Positions 7,988 through 16,535 of a stretch of 64,000 nucleotides of DNA are shown piece by piece. Position 1 is the stretch's first letter. Every line of letters starts with the position of its first letter. The stretch is from NCBI RefSeq assembly GCF_001651855.1, contig NZ_LNQC01000063.1, forward strand, positions 1 through 64,000. Reading direction: 5' to 3'. Origin of the DNA: Sinorhizobium americanum. Lineage in GTDB: Bacteria > Pseudomonadota > Alphaproteobacteria > Rhizobiales > Rhizobiaceae. Under the pieces are notes generated by a model that saw nothing but the letters and a program-made list of their open reading frames with translations, was not told the origin of the DNA and ran no database searches. A program made the position numbers and the translations under genes.

Positions 7988-8788
7988 ATGATGTCCGCTA
8001 TTGCAAAGAAGCTGGTTGTGGCGGGGCGACTGGAGGGCCGGACGGCGATCATCACCGGCGGCGCGAACGGAATCGGTCGCGCTGCGGCGCAACTGTTCGC
8101 AGAAGCGGGCGCCAGAGTTGCGATCCTTGATATCCAGGCGGCTGCAGGACGGCATGCTGCGGCTGAAATCGAGAAAGCCGGCGGCGAGGTCATGTTTCTT
8201 GAGACCGACGCGTCGGACACGGCGGCCGTGCGCGCCTCGCTCGATAACATCGTCAAGACCTGGGGCGCAGTCGATACGCTGTTCAGCCACGCAGGCACGA
8301 TCATCGTCAAGCCGCTGCATGAAAGCACCGACGACGATTACGAGCGCCTCATGAACATCAACGTTCGGTCTTCCTTCGTCGTCTGTCGCGAAGTCGTTTC
8401 GCACATGCTCGAAAACGGCGGCGGTTCGATCGTCATCACCTCCTCGATCGGCGGCGAAAAGGGGTTCGGCCTCGAGAGCCTCTACTGCATGACCAAGGGC
8501 GCCGTTCTGCAGCTCGCCCGCTCCATTGCCATCGAGTACCGCGACAGGGGCATCCGCGCCAACGCCGTGTGTCCGGGTTTCGTGAAGACGGCCCATGGCC
8601 TGCGCGAAATCGATGAGCTCGACGGGCTTGGCCAGAAGTGGAACGAGGCGGATCTGCATAGCGTGCAGGGACGTCTCTGCGAGCCGGACGAAGTGGCCGC
8701 AGCGGCGCTGTGGCTGGCGTCAGACGAGGCGAGCTTCGTCAACGGATTGGCCCTCTATGTGGACAACGGCTGGTACGCCAAGGGCTGA
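7988..8788 (+). CDS. Short-chain dehydrogenase/reductase
   Basis: Classical SDR of about 266 residues with TGGANGIG, Asp in LDIQAA, SHAG, the catalytic Ser in TSSIGG and YCMTK. The ATG at 7988 is chosen because GGGGAGG lies upstream at 7971-7977; a TTG at 7970 would place that sequence inside the gene. Paralog of the SDR at 6426-7190. It is the first gene of a presumed operon with the betaine-type ABC importer (33 bases to the binding-protein gene), so its product may process the imported compound. Confidence 0.88.
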   Translation: MMSAIAKKLVVAGRLEGRTAIITGGANGIGRAAAQLFAEAGARVAILDIQAAAGRHAAAEIEKAGGEVMFLETDASDTAAVRASLDNIVKTWGAVDTLFSHAGTIIVKPLHESTDDDYERLMNINVRSSFVVCREVVSHMLENGGGSIVITSSIGGEKGFGLESLYCMTKGAVLQLARSIAIEYRDRGIRANAVCPGFVKTAHGLREIDELDGLGQKWNEADLHSVQGRLCEPDEVAAAALWLASDEASFVNGLALYVDNGWYAKG

Positions 8789-8821
8789 AACTGCAGCACC
8801 AACAAAAAGAAGGGAACGGAC

Positions 8822-9778
8822 ATGAAACGAGTTATTGCATCCGCCATGCTGGCGCTCACGCTGGGCGCAGCGTCACCATCCATGGCCTTCGAGCCGGAAT
8901 CTGACCAGCCGATCAAGTTGATGATCGCCGACTGGTCTTCGATGCTGATCGACACCGAGATTCTCAACATCATCCTGTCGACCTACGGCTACAACGTCGA
9001 GAAGGTGGTCGCCGACGACAGCGCCCGCTATCCCGGCTTCGAGTCGGGCGACCTGACGATCGCGCTGGAAACCTGGCAGACAACGCAGGACAAGGCCTTC
9101 ACCGCCTCGGTTGCGACCGGCAAGGTGCTCGACATGGGCGAACTCGGTCCGCATGCGAAAGAGGACTGGTGGTATCCGGCTTATATGGAGGAGAAATGCC
9201 CCGGCCTGCCGGACTGGAAGGCGCTCAAGGATTGCGCCGCGGCCTTTGCTGCGCCGGAAACCGCGCCCAAAGGGCGCTATCTGAGCGGTCCCGTCAGCTG
9301 GGGTGGTCATGACGAAGAGAGAGTGAAAGCGCTGGACCTTCCCTTCGAAGTCGTCCACGCCGGTACCGATGCGGCGATGTTTGCGGAGCTTCAATCGGCT
9401 TACGAACGCAAGGCGCCGATCCTGCTGTGGATATACGAGCCGCACTGGGCGCCGACGGTCTATGCCGGTTCCTTCATCAAATTCCCTCCCTATGAGGCGG
9501 CCTGCTATAGCGATCCGTCCTGGGGCGAGAACAAGACGGCAGCTTACGACTGCGGCAAGCCGGAAGGCTGGATCAAGAAAATGGCCTGGGCCGAAGGCGA
9601 GAAGGTCTGGCCCTGCGCCTACGACATCGTGCGCAAGTTCACCATGGACGGCAAGGAAGTCGGCGAGCTGGTCTACGAAGTCGACGTCAAGGCACGCCCG
9701 GTCGAGGAGGTTGCCATGGAGTGGGCGAAGAAGAACGAAGCCAAGTGGCGGTCCTGGGCAGCCTGCGCGCAAAAGTGA
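8822..9778 (+). CDS. Glycine betaine-type ABC transporter substrate-binding protein
   Basis: Periplasmic binding protein of the OpuAC/ProX group, 318 residues, with a Sec signal peptide ending near PSMAF (about residue 22). The domain is rich in Trp and Tyr (ETWQTT, EDWWYPAYM, WIYEPHWAPTVY), as expected for a cage that binds a quaternary ammonium group. It is followed by the permease and ATPase genes. Ligand could be betaine, choline, carnitine or a related compound; adjacency to two SDR genes suggests a catabolic and not an osmoprotective role. Confidence 0.88.
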   Translation: MKRVIASAMLALTLGAASPSMAFEPESDQPIKLMIADWSSMLIDTEILNIILSTYGYNVEKVVADDSARYPGFESGDLTIALETWQTTQDKAFTASVATGKVLDMGELGPHAKEDWWYPAYMEEKCPGLPDWKALKDCAAAFAAPETAPKGRYLSGPVSWGGHDEERVKALDLPFEVVHAGTDAAMFAELQSAYERKAPILLWIYEPHWAPTVYAGSFIKFPPYEAACYSDPSWGENKTAAYDCGKPEGWIKKMAWAEGEKVWPCAYDIVRKFTMDGKEVGELVYEVDVKARPVEEVAMEWAKKNEAKWRSWAACAQK

Positions 9779-9827
9779 GGATGGTGACGCGGGCCGGTTG
9801 AACCCGGCCCGCATGCCGGAGGACGAG

Positions 9828-11810
9828 ATGGCAGATATCCTCGCACGGCCGGACGGCGTGGCAGCATGGAGGCGCAATTGGGCCCATGCGGTTCTGCCTC
9901 TTGCCATTCTTGCGGCAACACTCTTCATCCAGGGGCCTCTGGCGCATCTGCCCGACTGGGCAGTTGTGCCTCTGGCCGACTGGGTTGGCGGTGGGCTGAA
10001 TTGGTTCGCACGCGAAGCGACCATCGGCGGTGTGAAAGTCGCCGACATCACCCGTGCGCTGGCGACGGCGGCCGAAATGCCGATCGATTGGCTGAAGGTG
10101 CTGCTCGCTGAAGGCTGGGTGACGGGTGCAGGGTTCAACAAGATGCACATCGCGCCGCCATTGAGCTGGCTCGGCGTGATCCTGGCGACTTCGCTTTTGG
10201 CGCTGCGCCTCTCCGGACGCGGCCTGGCGCTGCTGACTTTGTTGGCGGGCGCTTACCTTGTCTTCTTCGGTCTCTGGCTTTCGGCCATGACGACGCTCGC
10301 CTCCGTCGTGCTTTGCGTGATCACCGCACTTGCGCTGGGGCTTGCGATGGGCATCTGGGCCTATCGTTCGCCCGGCGCAGAAGCCGTATTGCGCGCGGTC
10401 ATGAACATCATGCAGACCGTGCCCGTCTTTTCCTATCTTCTGCCAACGCTGCTGCTGTTCGGATACGGACCGAGTGCGGCGCTGTTTGCGACGGTGGTCT
10501 ATGCACTGCCGCCGATGGTGCACGCGACGGTGCTGGCGTTGCGCTCGGTGCCGGCTGAAACGCTGGAACTCGCACGGATGACGGGCTGCAGCCGGGCGCA
10601 GACGCTCTTGAAAGTCGAGCTGCCGGTCGCGACGCCGCGCCTCGCCATCGGCTTGAACCAGGTGGTGATGATGACGCTGAACATGGTGATCATCGCTTCC
10701 ATGATCGGTGCGGGCGGACTCGGCTACGACGTGCTGCGGGCGCTGCGTCGGCTTGATTTCGGAGCGGGCTTCGAGGCGGGCATGGGAATTGTCGCCCTCG
10801 CCGTCGTGCTTGACCGGCTGACGCAGGTCGCGGCGCACAATCAGTCGACCGGGCGTCGAGGGCTCTGGAAGCGACGCGACACGGCCATCGCCGTGCTGCT
10901 GCTGCTGGTGCCGACGGCCGCCAGTCTTGCGGTGCCTGCGTTCGCAACCTGGCCCGACGGATGGACGCTGACGACGGCGCCGTTCTGGAATGGTGCGGTG
11001 AGCTTCATCAACCAGAATTTCTATGGCCCGCTGGAGGCGATCCGCACCGCCACGCTGCTCGGCGTGATGAACCCGTTCCGTGATCTGCTTCTCGCCGCGC
11101 CCTGGAGCGCCGTCGTGCTCCTTGTGGCGCTGGCCGGCTACGCGCTGGGAGGTCTGCGCACCGCGTTCAGTGTCGCGCTGTTGATGCTCTTCATCGTGGT
11201 GACCGGCTATTGGGAAGCCGCAATGTCTTCGGTCTACCTCACGGTCCTGTCGGTCGCGCTCGCGCTGGCCATTGGCCTGCCCTTCGGGATCTGGGTCTCC
11301 GCGCATCCCAGGCTGCACCAGCCGGTGCAACTGGTCCTTGATACGCTGCAGACCCTGCCGACGCTGGTCTATCTCCTGCCGGCGGTCATGCTGTTCCGCA
11401 ACGGCGATTTCTCGGCCCTGATTGCCATTGTATCCTATGCTATTGCGCCAGCTGTTCGTTACGGCATGGCGGGCATGGCGCACGTTCCTTCGGAGCGCAT
11501 CGAAGCGGGAATCATGTCCGGCTGCACGCCATGGCAGACTTTTCGTTTCGTGCGCCTGCCCTCGTCCCTGCCGACGCTGATCCTCGGCATCAACCAGACG
11601 GTGATGATGGCGTTGTCGATGCTGGTCATTGCCGCCCTGGTGGGCACGCGCGAGCTCGGGCAGGAGGTCTATACCTCGCTCGCCCGCGGTGAAACAGGTC
11701 CTGGAATCGTCGCGGGCCTCTGTGTTGCCTGTATCGCGCTCGTCGCTGATGCATTGCTGAAATCCGGCGCCGCCCGCGCCGCCAGGCATGAAGGAGCTGT
11801 CCATGTCTGA
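9828..11810 (+). CDS. Betaine-type ABC transporter permease, two fused permease domains
   Basis: Integral membrane protein of 660 residues, about twice the size of a normal ProW/OpuAB permease. It holds two BPD-transport permease domains in tandem: the first has MQTVPVFSYLLPTLLLFGYG and its EAA-like loop around LELARMTGCSRAQTLLKVELP, the second has TLQTLPTLVYLLPAVMLF and GIMSGCTPWQTFRFVRLP. Each half has its own membrane spans, so the two halves can replace a homodimer. The ATG at 9828 is chosen because GGAGGA is at 9818-9823; another ATG lies at 9813. Its end overlaps the ATPase gene by 8 bases. Confidence 0.9.
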   Translation: MADILARPDGVAAWRRNWAHAVLPLAILAATLFIQGPLAHLPDWAVVPLADWVGGGLNWFAREATIGGVKVADITRALATAAEMPIDWLKVLLAEGWVTGAGFNKMHIAPPLSWLGVILATSLLALRLSGRGLALLTLLAGAYLVFFGLWLSAMTTLASVVLCVITALALGLAMGIWAYRSPGAEAVLRAVMNIMQTVPVFSYLLPTLLLFGYGPSAALFATVVYALPPMVHATVLALRSVPAETLELARMTGCSRAQTLLKVELPVATPRLAIGLNQVVMMTLNMVIIASMIGAGGLGYDVLRALRRLDFGAGFEAGMGIVALAVVLDRLTQVAAHNQSTGRRGLWKRRDTAIAVLLLLVPTAASLAVPAFATWPDGWTLTTAPFWNGAVSFINQNFYGPLEAIRTATLLGVMNPFRDLLLAAPWSAVVLLVALAGYALGGLRTAFSVALLMLFIVVTGYWEAAMSSVYLTVLSVALALAIGLPFGIWVSAHPRLHQPVQLVLDTLQTLPTLVYLLPAVMLFRNGDFSALIAIVSYAIAPAVRYGMAGMAHVPSERIEAGIMSGCTPWQTFRFVRLPSSLPTLILGINQTVMMALSMLVIAALVGTRELGQEVYTSLARGETGPGIVAGLCVACIALVADALLKSGAARAARHEGAVHV

Positions 11811-12861
11811 AGCCCATCTTATCTCTCCAAGCAAGGCTGTAGAAGCCAGGCCCGTTGCGCTCGAAGCGAAGGGTGTCTGGAAAGTATTCGGGCACGGTGC
11901 CGGCGCTTTCGGCCAGCTTCCGGCCTCGGCGCGTACCCCCGAGGCGCTTGCTTCCGCCAAGCTTGTCGGCGCCGTGCAGGATGCGACCTTCCGGATCGGT
12001 CGCGGTGAAGTGTTCGTCATCATGGGGCTCTCCGGCTCGGGGAAATCCACGCTCCTTCGCTGTCTTACCCGCCTGATCGAGCCGACGGCAGGCGAAGTCC
12101 GCTATGATGGCGCGGATATTCTGAAGCTCGGTGACAAGCCGCTGGTCGAGCTTCGCCGCCGCCGCATGGGGATGGTGTTCCAGCATTTTGCGCTGTTGCC
12201 CAACCGAACGGTGCTCGGCAATGTCGCCTTCCCGCTCGAAGTTCAGGGAACGCCCCGGGCCGAGGCCGAGGCGCGCGCGCTGGAACTGATCGAAACCGTG
12301 GGCTTGAAGGGCCGGGAGGGCCGGTTTCCGGCGGAGCTCTCCGGCGGCCAACAGCAGCGGGTCGGCATTGCCCGATCGCTGACCACCAATCCGGAGTTTT
12401 GGTTCCTCGATGAGCCGTTTTCGGCGCTCGATCCGCTGATCCGCGCCGATCTTCAGGCCGAGGTGCTGCGGCTCCAAAAAACCCATACGCGCACGGTGGT
12501 CTTTGTGACCCACGACCTGGACGAAGCCATCCGCATCGCCGACCGGATCGCCATCATGGAGGGGGGGCGGATCGTTCAGATCGGCACGCCGGAAGAACTG
12601 GTGACCCGGCCGGCGACGGACTATGTCCGCCGCTTCGTTGCCAAGGTATCGCCGGCGCGGGTGGTGCGGGTATCCTCCCTGATGGGTCCCTTCGGAGGTG
12701 GAGGCGTTACGGCGGCGGTGAAGGCGGATGCCACGATTTCCGAGATCGCGCCAGAACTCGTCACCGCTACAGGGCCACTGGCCGTGGTCGATCCGGGCGG
12801 AAGACAAATCGGATCGCTCGACCGGCAGCGGGCGCTCGCAACGCTTGCTGCAGGCGCCTGA
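11803..12861 (+). CDS. Betaine-type ABC transporter ATP-binding protein
   Basis: ProV/OpuAA-type ATPase. Visible motifs: Walker A GLSGSGKST, Q-loop GMVFQHFAL, signature LSGGQQQR, Walker B FWFLDEPF and switch His in FVTHDLDEA. An about 100-residue C-terminal extension (VSPARVVRVSSLMG onward) resembles a single degenerate CBS-like regulatory unit. An insertion GHGAGAFGQLP... between the first strands is typical of this subfamily. Start ATG 11803 is supported by AAGGAG at 11791-11796 and overlaps the permease stop. Last gene of the operon begun at 7988. Confidence 0.9.
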   Translation: MSEAHLISPSKAVEARPVALEAKGVWKVFGHGAGAFGQLPASARTPEALASAKLVGAVQDATFRIGRGEVFVIMGLSGSGKSTLLRCLTRLIEPTAGEVRYDGADILKLGDKPLVELRRRRMGMVFQHFALLPNRTVLGNVAFPLEVQGTPRAEAEARALELIETVGLKGREGRFPAELSGGQQQRVGIARSLTTNPEFWFLDEPFSALDPLIRADLQAEVLRLQKTHTRTVVFVTHDLDEAIRIADRIAIMEGGRIVQIGTPEELVTRPATDYVRRFVAKVSPARVVRVSSLMGPFGGGGVTAAVKADATISEIAPELVTATGPLAVVDPGGRQIGSLDRQRALATLAAGA

Positions 12862-13607
12862 TCCTTACGCATCGAAGCGAATTCCGTCTGGGCGCGTTCG
12901 ATGACGCCGAAGGATGATCGTGTCCGCATGGCCTGCGATTCTCGCGGCGCCGAATTCCTCGCGAGACGGCGACTGTTTCCGATGCCCTCCTGATCCGGTA
13001 GAATGGCGACCCGCTGCCCCATGTAGCTCCTCGCCGCTTCCTCGGATTCGTCATCCTCGGCGTAATTCGACCCTCCCGATGACCGTCGGCCCCAGTGACG
13101 GTGGGGACATCCTTCGGTTGCGCACTCCCCGAAAGAACTCGACAGAATAAGGCGCGCCTTATGCCGCGCCCATGAAGATCCTCGTTTGCCGAACGCAACC
13201 CCGAATACGCACAATGCAGTGTGGTCGGACCTGCCATTGATCAGGAATTCCACCACTCGGGAGGAGCTTCAAATGATCGAACACCGCATAGCGGCGGGCT
13301 TCGCCATCAGCGTTGCACGCGCAACGCCAACCACAAAGCGCGGGAAGTACGCAGCACCGGCGCTGTGAGCCTCTTTACAGTCTCAATCCGATCCTCGCGA
13401 TTGGTTGATTTGTCGCGGCAATGCTCGCAGCGGTGACAATAAACGACTGCGCCGTCACGCGGGTTCGTCCGGAGACTTCCCGAAATGCCGTCGAGCCGTT
13501 TGGAAGGAGCCTCGTAACGACCACGGGGCCGGCCAGTGCGACATCCCGCCTCCCGAATACAAGCCGCAGAAACAGGAAAATGTGCATCGTCAGCAATGGA
13601 GGAGATC
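12862..13607. other. Long intergenic stretch without a convincing gene
   Basis: About 745 bases between the ABC operon and the MFS gene. Open frames on both strands exist (for example minus 12767-13237 and 13375-13596) but none has recognisable domains, convincing codon pattern and a ribosome binding site together. One short frame with a good ribosome binding site is listed separately. The stretch could hold decayed genes and the promoter of the MFS gene. Confidence 0.4.
13273..13368 (+). CDS. Possible 31-residue small protein or leader peptide
   Basis: ATG preceded by GGGAGGAGC (13258-13266) and followed by 31 codons, product beginning MIEHRIAAGF, basic in its second half (RATPTTKRGKY). It lies 240 bases before the MFS start. 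No family recognised; the only support is the strong ribosome binding site, and similar frames arise by chance. Confidence 0.25.
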   Translation: MIEHRIAAGFAISVARATPTTKRGKYAAPAL

Positions 13608-14981
13608 ATGCTACTAGAGAGGGAAGCGGCCGCTTCAGGCCCAGCCGTCGGGGAGGAGACATCCGCGGCGTTCAAAAGACGCTTCATGATGAGGATGATC
13701 GCCGTCCTTACCGGCGGCATGCTTCTGGACGGCTATATCCTCGGGATCGTCGGCCCGGTGTCCGGCGAAATGGCCGCCGATCTGGGCGTTTCGGCGTTCT
13801 GGGAGGGCCTGATCGCCGCGGGCGCGCTGTTCGGCATCCTGATCGGCTCGCCGCTTGGGGGCTGGGCCGCCGACAAATGGGGCCGCAAGCCGCTGTTCAT
13901 GCTGGACATGGGCCTGTTCGTGGTCTCTTCCGTCATGCAGTTGTTCGTCGGCTTCATGCAGTTCTTCATCGACTCACCCATGCAGCTGTTCGTGGTTCGC
14001 CTGTTGATGGGTGTTGCGATCGGCGCCGAATATTCTGTCGGCTGGCCACTGATGTCTGAATTCGCCCCTGCCCGGCTGCGTGGACGGCTCATGGGCCTGA
14101 CCATCATCGCCTGGTACGCCGGCTTCATGATCGCCTTCGTCGTCGGCCACGTGCTGACCGAGTGGACTGACCTCGGCTGGCGGGCCATCCTCGGCACAAG
14201 CACCTTGATCGCGGCGGCCTTGTTCATCGCCCGGCTCGGCATGCCCGAGTCGCCGCGCTGGCTGTGGAACCAGGGCCGGAGGAGCGAAGCCCGCGCCGTC
14301 GCTTACCGGTATCTGGAGAGCAGCACCGACATGGCCGACCTGGAGCACGAAGACACCTGCAAGGGCAGCTTCGGCATGCTGTTCTCGCCGCGGTACTGGC
14401 GGGCCACGCTGTTCGTGTCGATGTTCTGGTTCTGCGCCGTCACCCCCTACTTCGCGATCGCCACCTTCGCCGACAGCGTGTTGAAGCAATACGGCCTCGG
14501 TGGTGGGCTCGCCGGCGGGGTCGGGCTCTCCGCCGTCGCCTTGGCTGGCGTTGTGGTCACGGTCCTGTTGATCGACAAGGTCGGCCGCCGCGTCCTGACC
14601 GTACAGCCGCAGTGGCTCGCCACCGTGCTCCTCGCGATCATCGGCCTCTGGGCCGACGCGCCGCCGGTGGTCGTGCTCGCCTTGTTCCTCGCCTTCTCCT
14701 TCGTCAACGCGGGGTACAATGTGTTGACCAGCATCTACCCGGGCGAGGTCTTCCCGACCGAGATCCGCGGGGTTGGGACGGGCTTCGCGGCCGCCGTCAG
14801 CCGGGTCGGCGCCGGCCTCGGCACATTCCTGCTGCCGTGGTCCATGACCAATCTCGGCGCCTCGGCGTCCATGCTGATCGCCGCCGGGATCGCGGCCCTC
14901 GGAGCCGCCTTGTCACAATGGCTGGCCCCCGAAACCAAAGGCAAGAGCCTCAGCGAAACGGCCGCCGGGTATTCCCACTAA
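13608..14981 (+). CDS. MFS transporter, sugar/metabolite porter type
   Basis: Major facilitator of 457 residues with twelve predicted membrane spans. Signature loops are present: GGWAADKWGRKP (between spans 2 and 3), PARLRGRLMG, MPESPRWLWNQGR and PTEIRGVGTG, characteristic of the sugar (and other) transporter family. The ATG at 13608 is preceded by GGAGGAG, which removes the 24 residues of the longest frame. It stands alone between unassigned DNA and a LysR gene on the same strand; substrate unknown. Confidence 0.88.
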   Translation: MLLEREAAASGPAVGEETSAAFKRRFMMRMIAVLTGGMLLDGYILGIVGPVSGEMAADLGVSAFWEGLIAAGALFGILIGSPLGGWAADKWGRKPLFMLDMGLFVVSSVMQLFVGFMQFFIDSPMQLFVVRLLMGVAIGAEYSVGWPLMSEFAPARLRGRLMGLTIIAWYAGFMIAFVVGHVLTEWTDLGWRAILGTSTLIAAALFIARLGMPESPRWLWNQGRRSEARAVAYRYLESSTDMADLEHEDTCKGSFGMLFSPRYWRATLFVSMFWFCAVTPYFAIATFADSVLKQYGLGGGLAGGVGLSAVALAGVVVTVLLIDKVGRRVLTVQPQWLATVLLAIIGLWADAPPVVVLALFLAFSFVNAGYNVLTSIYPGEVFPTEIRGVGTGFAAAVSRVGAGLGTFLLPWSMTNLGASASMLIAAGIAALGAALSQWLAPETKGKSLSETAAGYSH

Positions 14982-15006
14982 TGCGCGTCGCGTGCATTAG
15001 CCGGGC

Positions 15007-15032
15007 GGATTTAATCAAAACCGTATAAATCC
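15007..15032 (+). terminator. Stem-loop after the MFS gene
   Basis: Inverted repeat GGATTTA (15007-15013) / TAAATCC (15026-15032) with a 12-base loop, 25 bases after the MFS stop. No T-run follows, so factor-independent termination is uncertain. Confidence 0.35.
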
Positions 15033-15072
15033 GGGGTTGAACGAATCCGCTACCCCCCGCACTCCTGCGAGT

Positions 15073-15132
15073 GCCTTCTGTCTGAGAGAAACGGTGCCGG
15101 ACCTCACTCTCAGACAGGAGGGTTCAGAAGGC
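15073..15132. promoter_or_regulatory. Overlapping inverted repeats upstream of the LysR gene
   Basis: Perfect 11-bp inverted repeat CTGTCTGAGAG (15078-15088) / CTCTCAGACAG (15107-15117) with an 18-base loop. An alternative pairing exists between GCCTTCTG (15073-15080) and CAGAAGGC (15125-15132), which shares the CTG of the first left arm, so the two pairings compete at their base. Lies 160 bases before the LysR start. Could be a terminator or a DNA-binding site; function not known. Confidence 0.4.
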
Positions 15133-15295
15133 CGAGATTAGCCACCTGCACTTGCATGATGAATGGCCCTGATCGTCTGGCCCGATGCGGCGCAAGCGGT
15201 CAGTTGCGCCTCTGGAAGAATCACATTGTGGTTCGAGTGTTACAGCGCCATTTGTGCGACTGTGTAATCGATGTTCCCTTAGGCGATGATGTTGG

Positions 15296-16276
15296 ATGCT
15301 GCTCAAACGCCGTTATCTTCCCTCCCTCGGTTCATTCGCCACGTTCGAAGTCGCGGCGAAGCATTTGAGCTTTACGCTCGCCGAGAACGAACTCAACGTG
15401 ACGCAGGCTGCCATCAGCCAGCAGATCCGCGGCCTCGAGAAATCGCTGGGTGTTACCTTGTTCATCCGCAAGCACAACAGCCTCGAGCTGACGCTTGATG
15501 GCCAGCGGCTCTTAACCGCCGTCAGTGGTGGGCTGGATATAATCTGCGACGCGATCAACGATATCAATGCTCCGTCTGACCCTCCGCTCATCACCTGTTC
15601 GGGCACCAACGCGGCGATCGCCTGCTGGCTGAAACCCCTCGTGGACAGGTTCCGTTCCGAACGGCCCGACGTCAGGTTCGTTCTTCTGGCCTCGGACGAG
15701 GACGACACATTGAGGAATTTCGACGAGGTCGATCTTTCCGTGATTTGTGGCAACGAACGCTGCGAGGTGGGGGAAAGTCTCTATTATCTCTTCTCAGAAA
15801 TCGTCCAGCCGGTATGCAGCCGCGATTATCTCAATCAGCACGGCCCGTTTCCGGATGCCCAAAGCCTGGTACAGGCGGATCTGTTGGACCTGCATCGGAA
15901 GCATTGGACCGCAGATGCCATCGGCTGGCACCCAATCACCTGGGACGATTGGTTCCGGGCGAGCGGTCTCGACCTGCCGCACCTGTCGCCCAGCATGATC
16001 AGCAACAATTACCCGCTTCTTGTGAACGCGGCAGTCAGAGGAGAAGGGATCGTTCTGGGATGGCACCACCTCGTCAGATCGCTGATGGACGACGGCGCAC
16101 TCTGTGCTTTGTTCGATGCGCCCCTTCACGTGGATCGCGGATACTATATGAAGGTGAATCAGGCATCTCTGGACAAACCGCATGTCCAGGAGTTCAAGGA
16201 TTTCGTCCTCACGGGTCTGGCCGCTTCGGAACAGGAACGCAAGCCTCACGGAGCCGCAACTGGAGACGGCCCGTGA
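15296..16276 (+). CDS. LysR-family transcriptional regulator, GcvA-like
   Basis: LysR regulator of 326 residues. N-terminal helix-turn-helix: FEVAAKHLSFTLAENELNVT with AAISQQIRGLEKSLG as the recognition helix and linker. The effector domain begins near residue 95 (ITCSGTNAAIACWL). The PSLGSFATFE start is typical for the GcvA subgroup, which regulates amino-acid, quaternary amine or lactam genes. The nearest possible targets are the MFS gene upstream and itself. It converges on pqqE. Confidence 0.87.
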   Translation: MLLKRRYLPSLGSFATFEVAAKHLSFTLAENELNVTQAAISQQIRGLEKSLGVTLFIRKHNSLELTLDGQRLLTAVSGGLDIICDAINDINAPSDPPLITCSGTNAAIACWLKPLVDRFRSERPDVRFVLLASDEDDTLRNFDEVDLSVICGNERCEVGESLYYLFSEIVQPVCSRDYLNQHGPFPDAQSLVQADLLDLHRKHWTADAIGWHPITWDDWFRASGLDLPHLSPSMISNNYPLLVNAAVRGEGIVLGWHHLVRSLMDDGALCALFDAPLHVDRGYYMKVNQASLDKPHVQEFKDFVLTGLAASEQERKPHGAATGDGP

Positions 16277-16535
16277 GCTGGCTTTGCCCGCGGCATCCTA
16301 CATGGACCCAGTCTATCCATCGACTTGGAATTATGGAGCGAGACCGCGGCGCCGCATCTCAAGTCAGCTTTGACATGGCGCCGGTACATATCAGCAGCAC
16401 ATTCAGGCTGCCCGGGACTGCAGATACCGCCGAAAGCGGCCTTTGTCCCTGACTAATCCTACGGTGCCGGCGACGAGATTAAAATCCTCGGGTTCGAATC
16501 TTCAATTCGGTGGATATCCCGGACTTGAGTGAACT

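Noticed and set aside
9369-9827. Extended N-terminus of the permease frame
   Set aside because: The upstream part overlaps the binding-protein gene in another frame; the ribosome binding site GGAGGA supports the start at 9828.
9687-12050. 787-codon open frame on the minus strand
   Set aside because: Antisense to the fused permease; composition is extreme in Gln, Arg and His, with no motif. The plus-strand product has membrane spans and permease motifs.
12621-13256. 211-codon minus-strand frame over the end of the ABC ATPase and the gap
   Set aside because: No recognisable domain, overlaps the real ATPase gene for 240 bases and has no ribosome binding site.
16470-16515. tRNA-like 3' half with GGTTCGAATC
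   Set aside because: The T-arm-like string is there, but no acceptor stem, D-arm or CCA-side pairing can be built around it. Most likely chance or a very old tRNA remnant.
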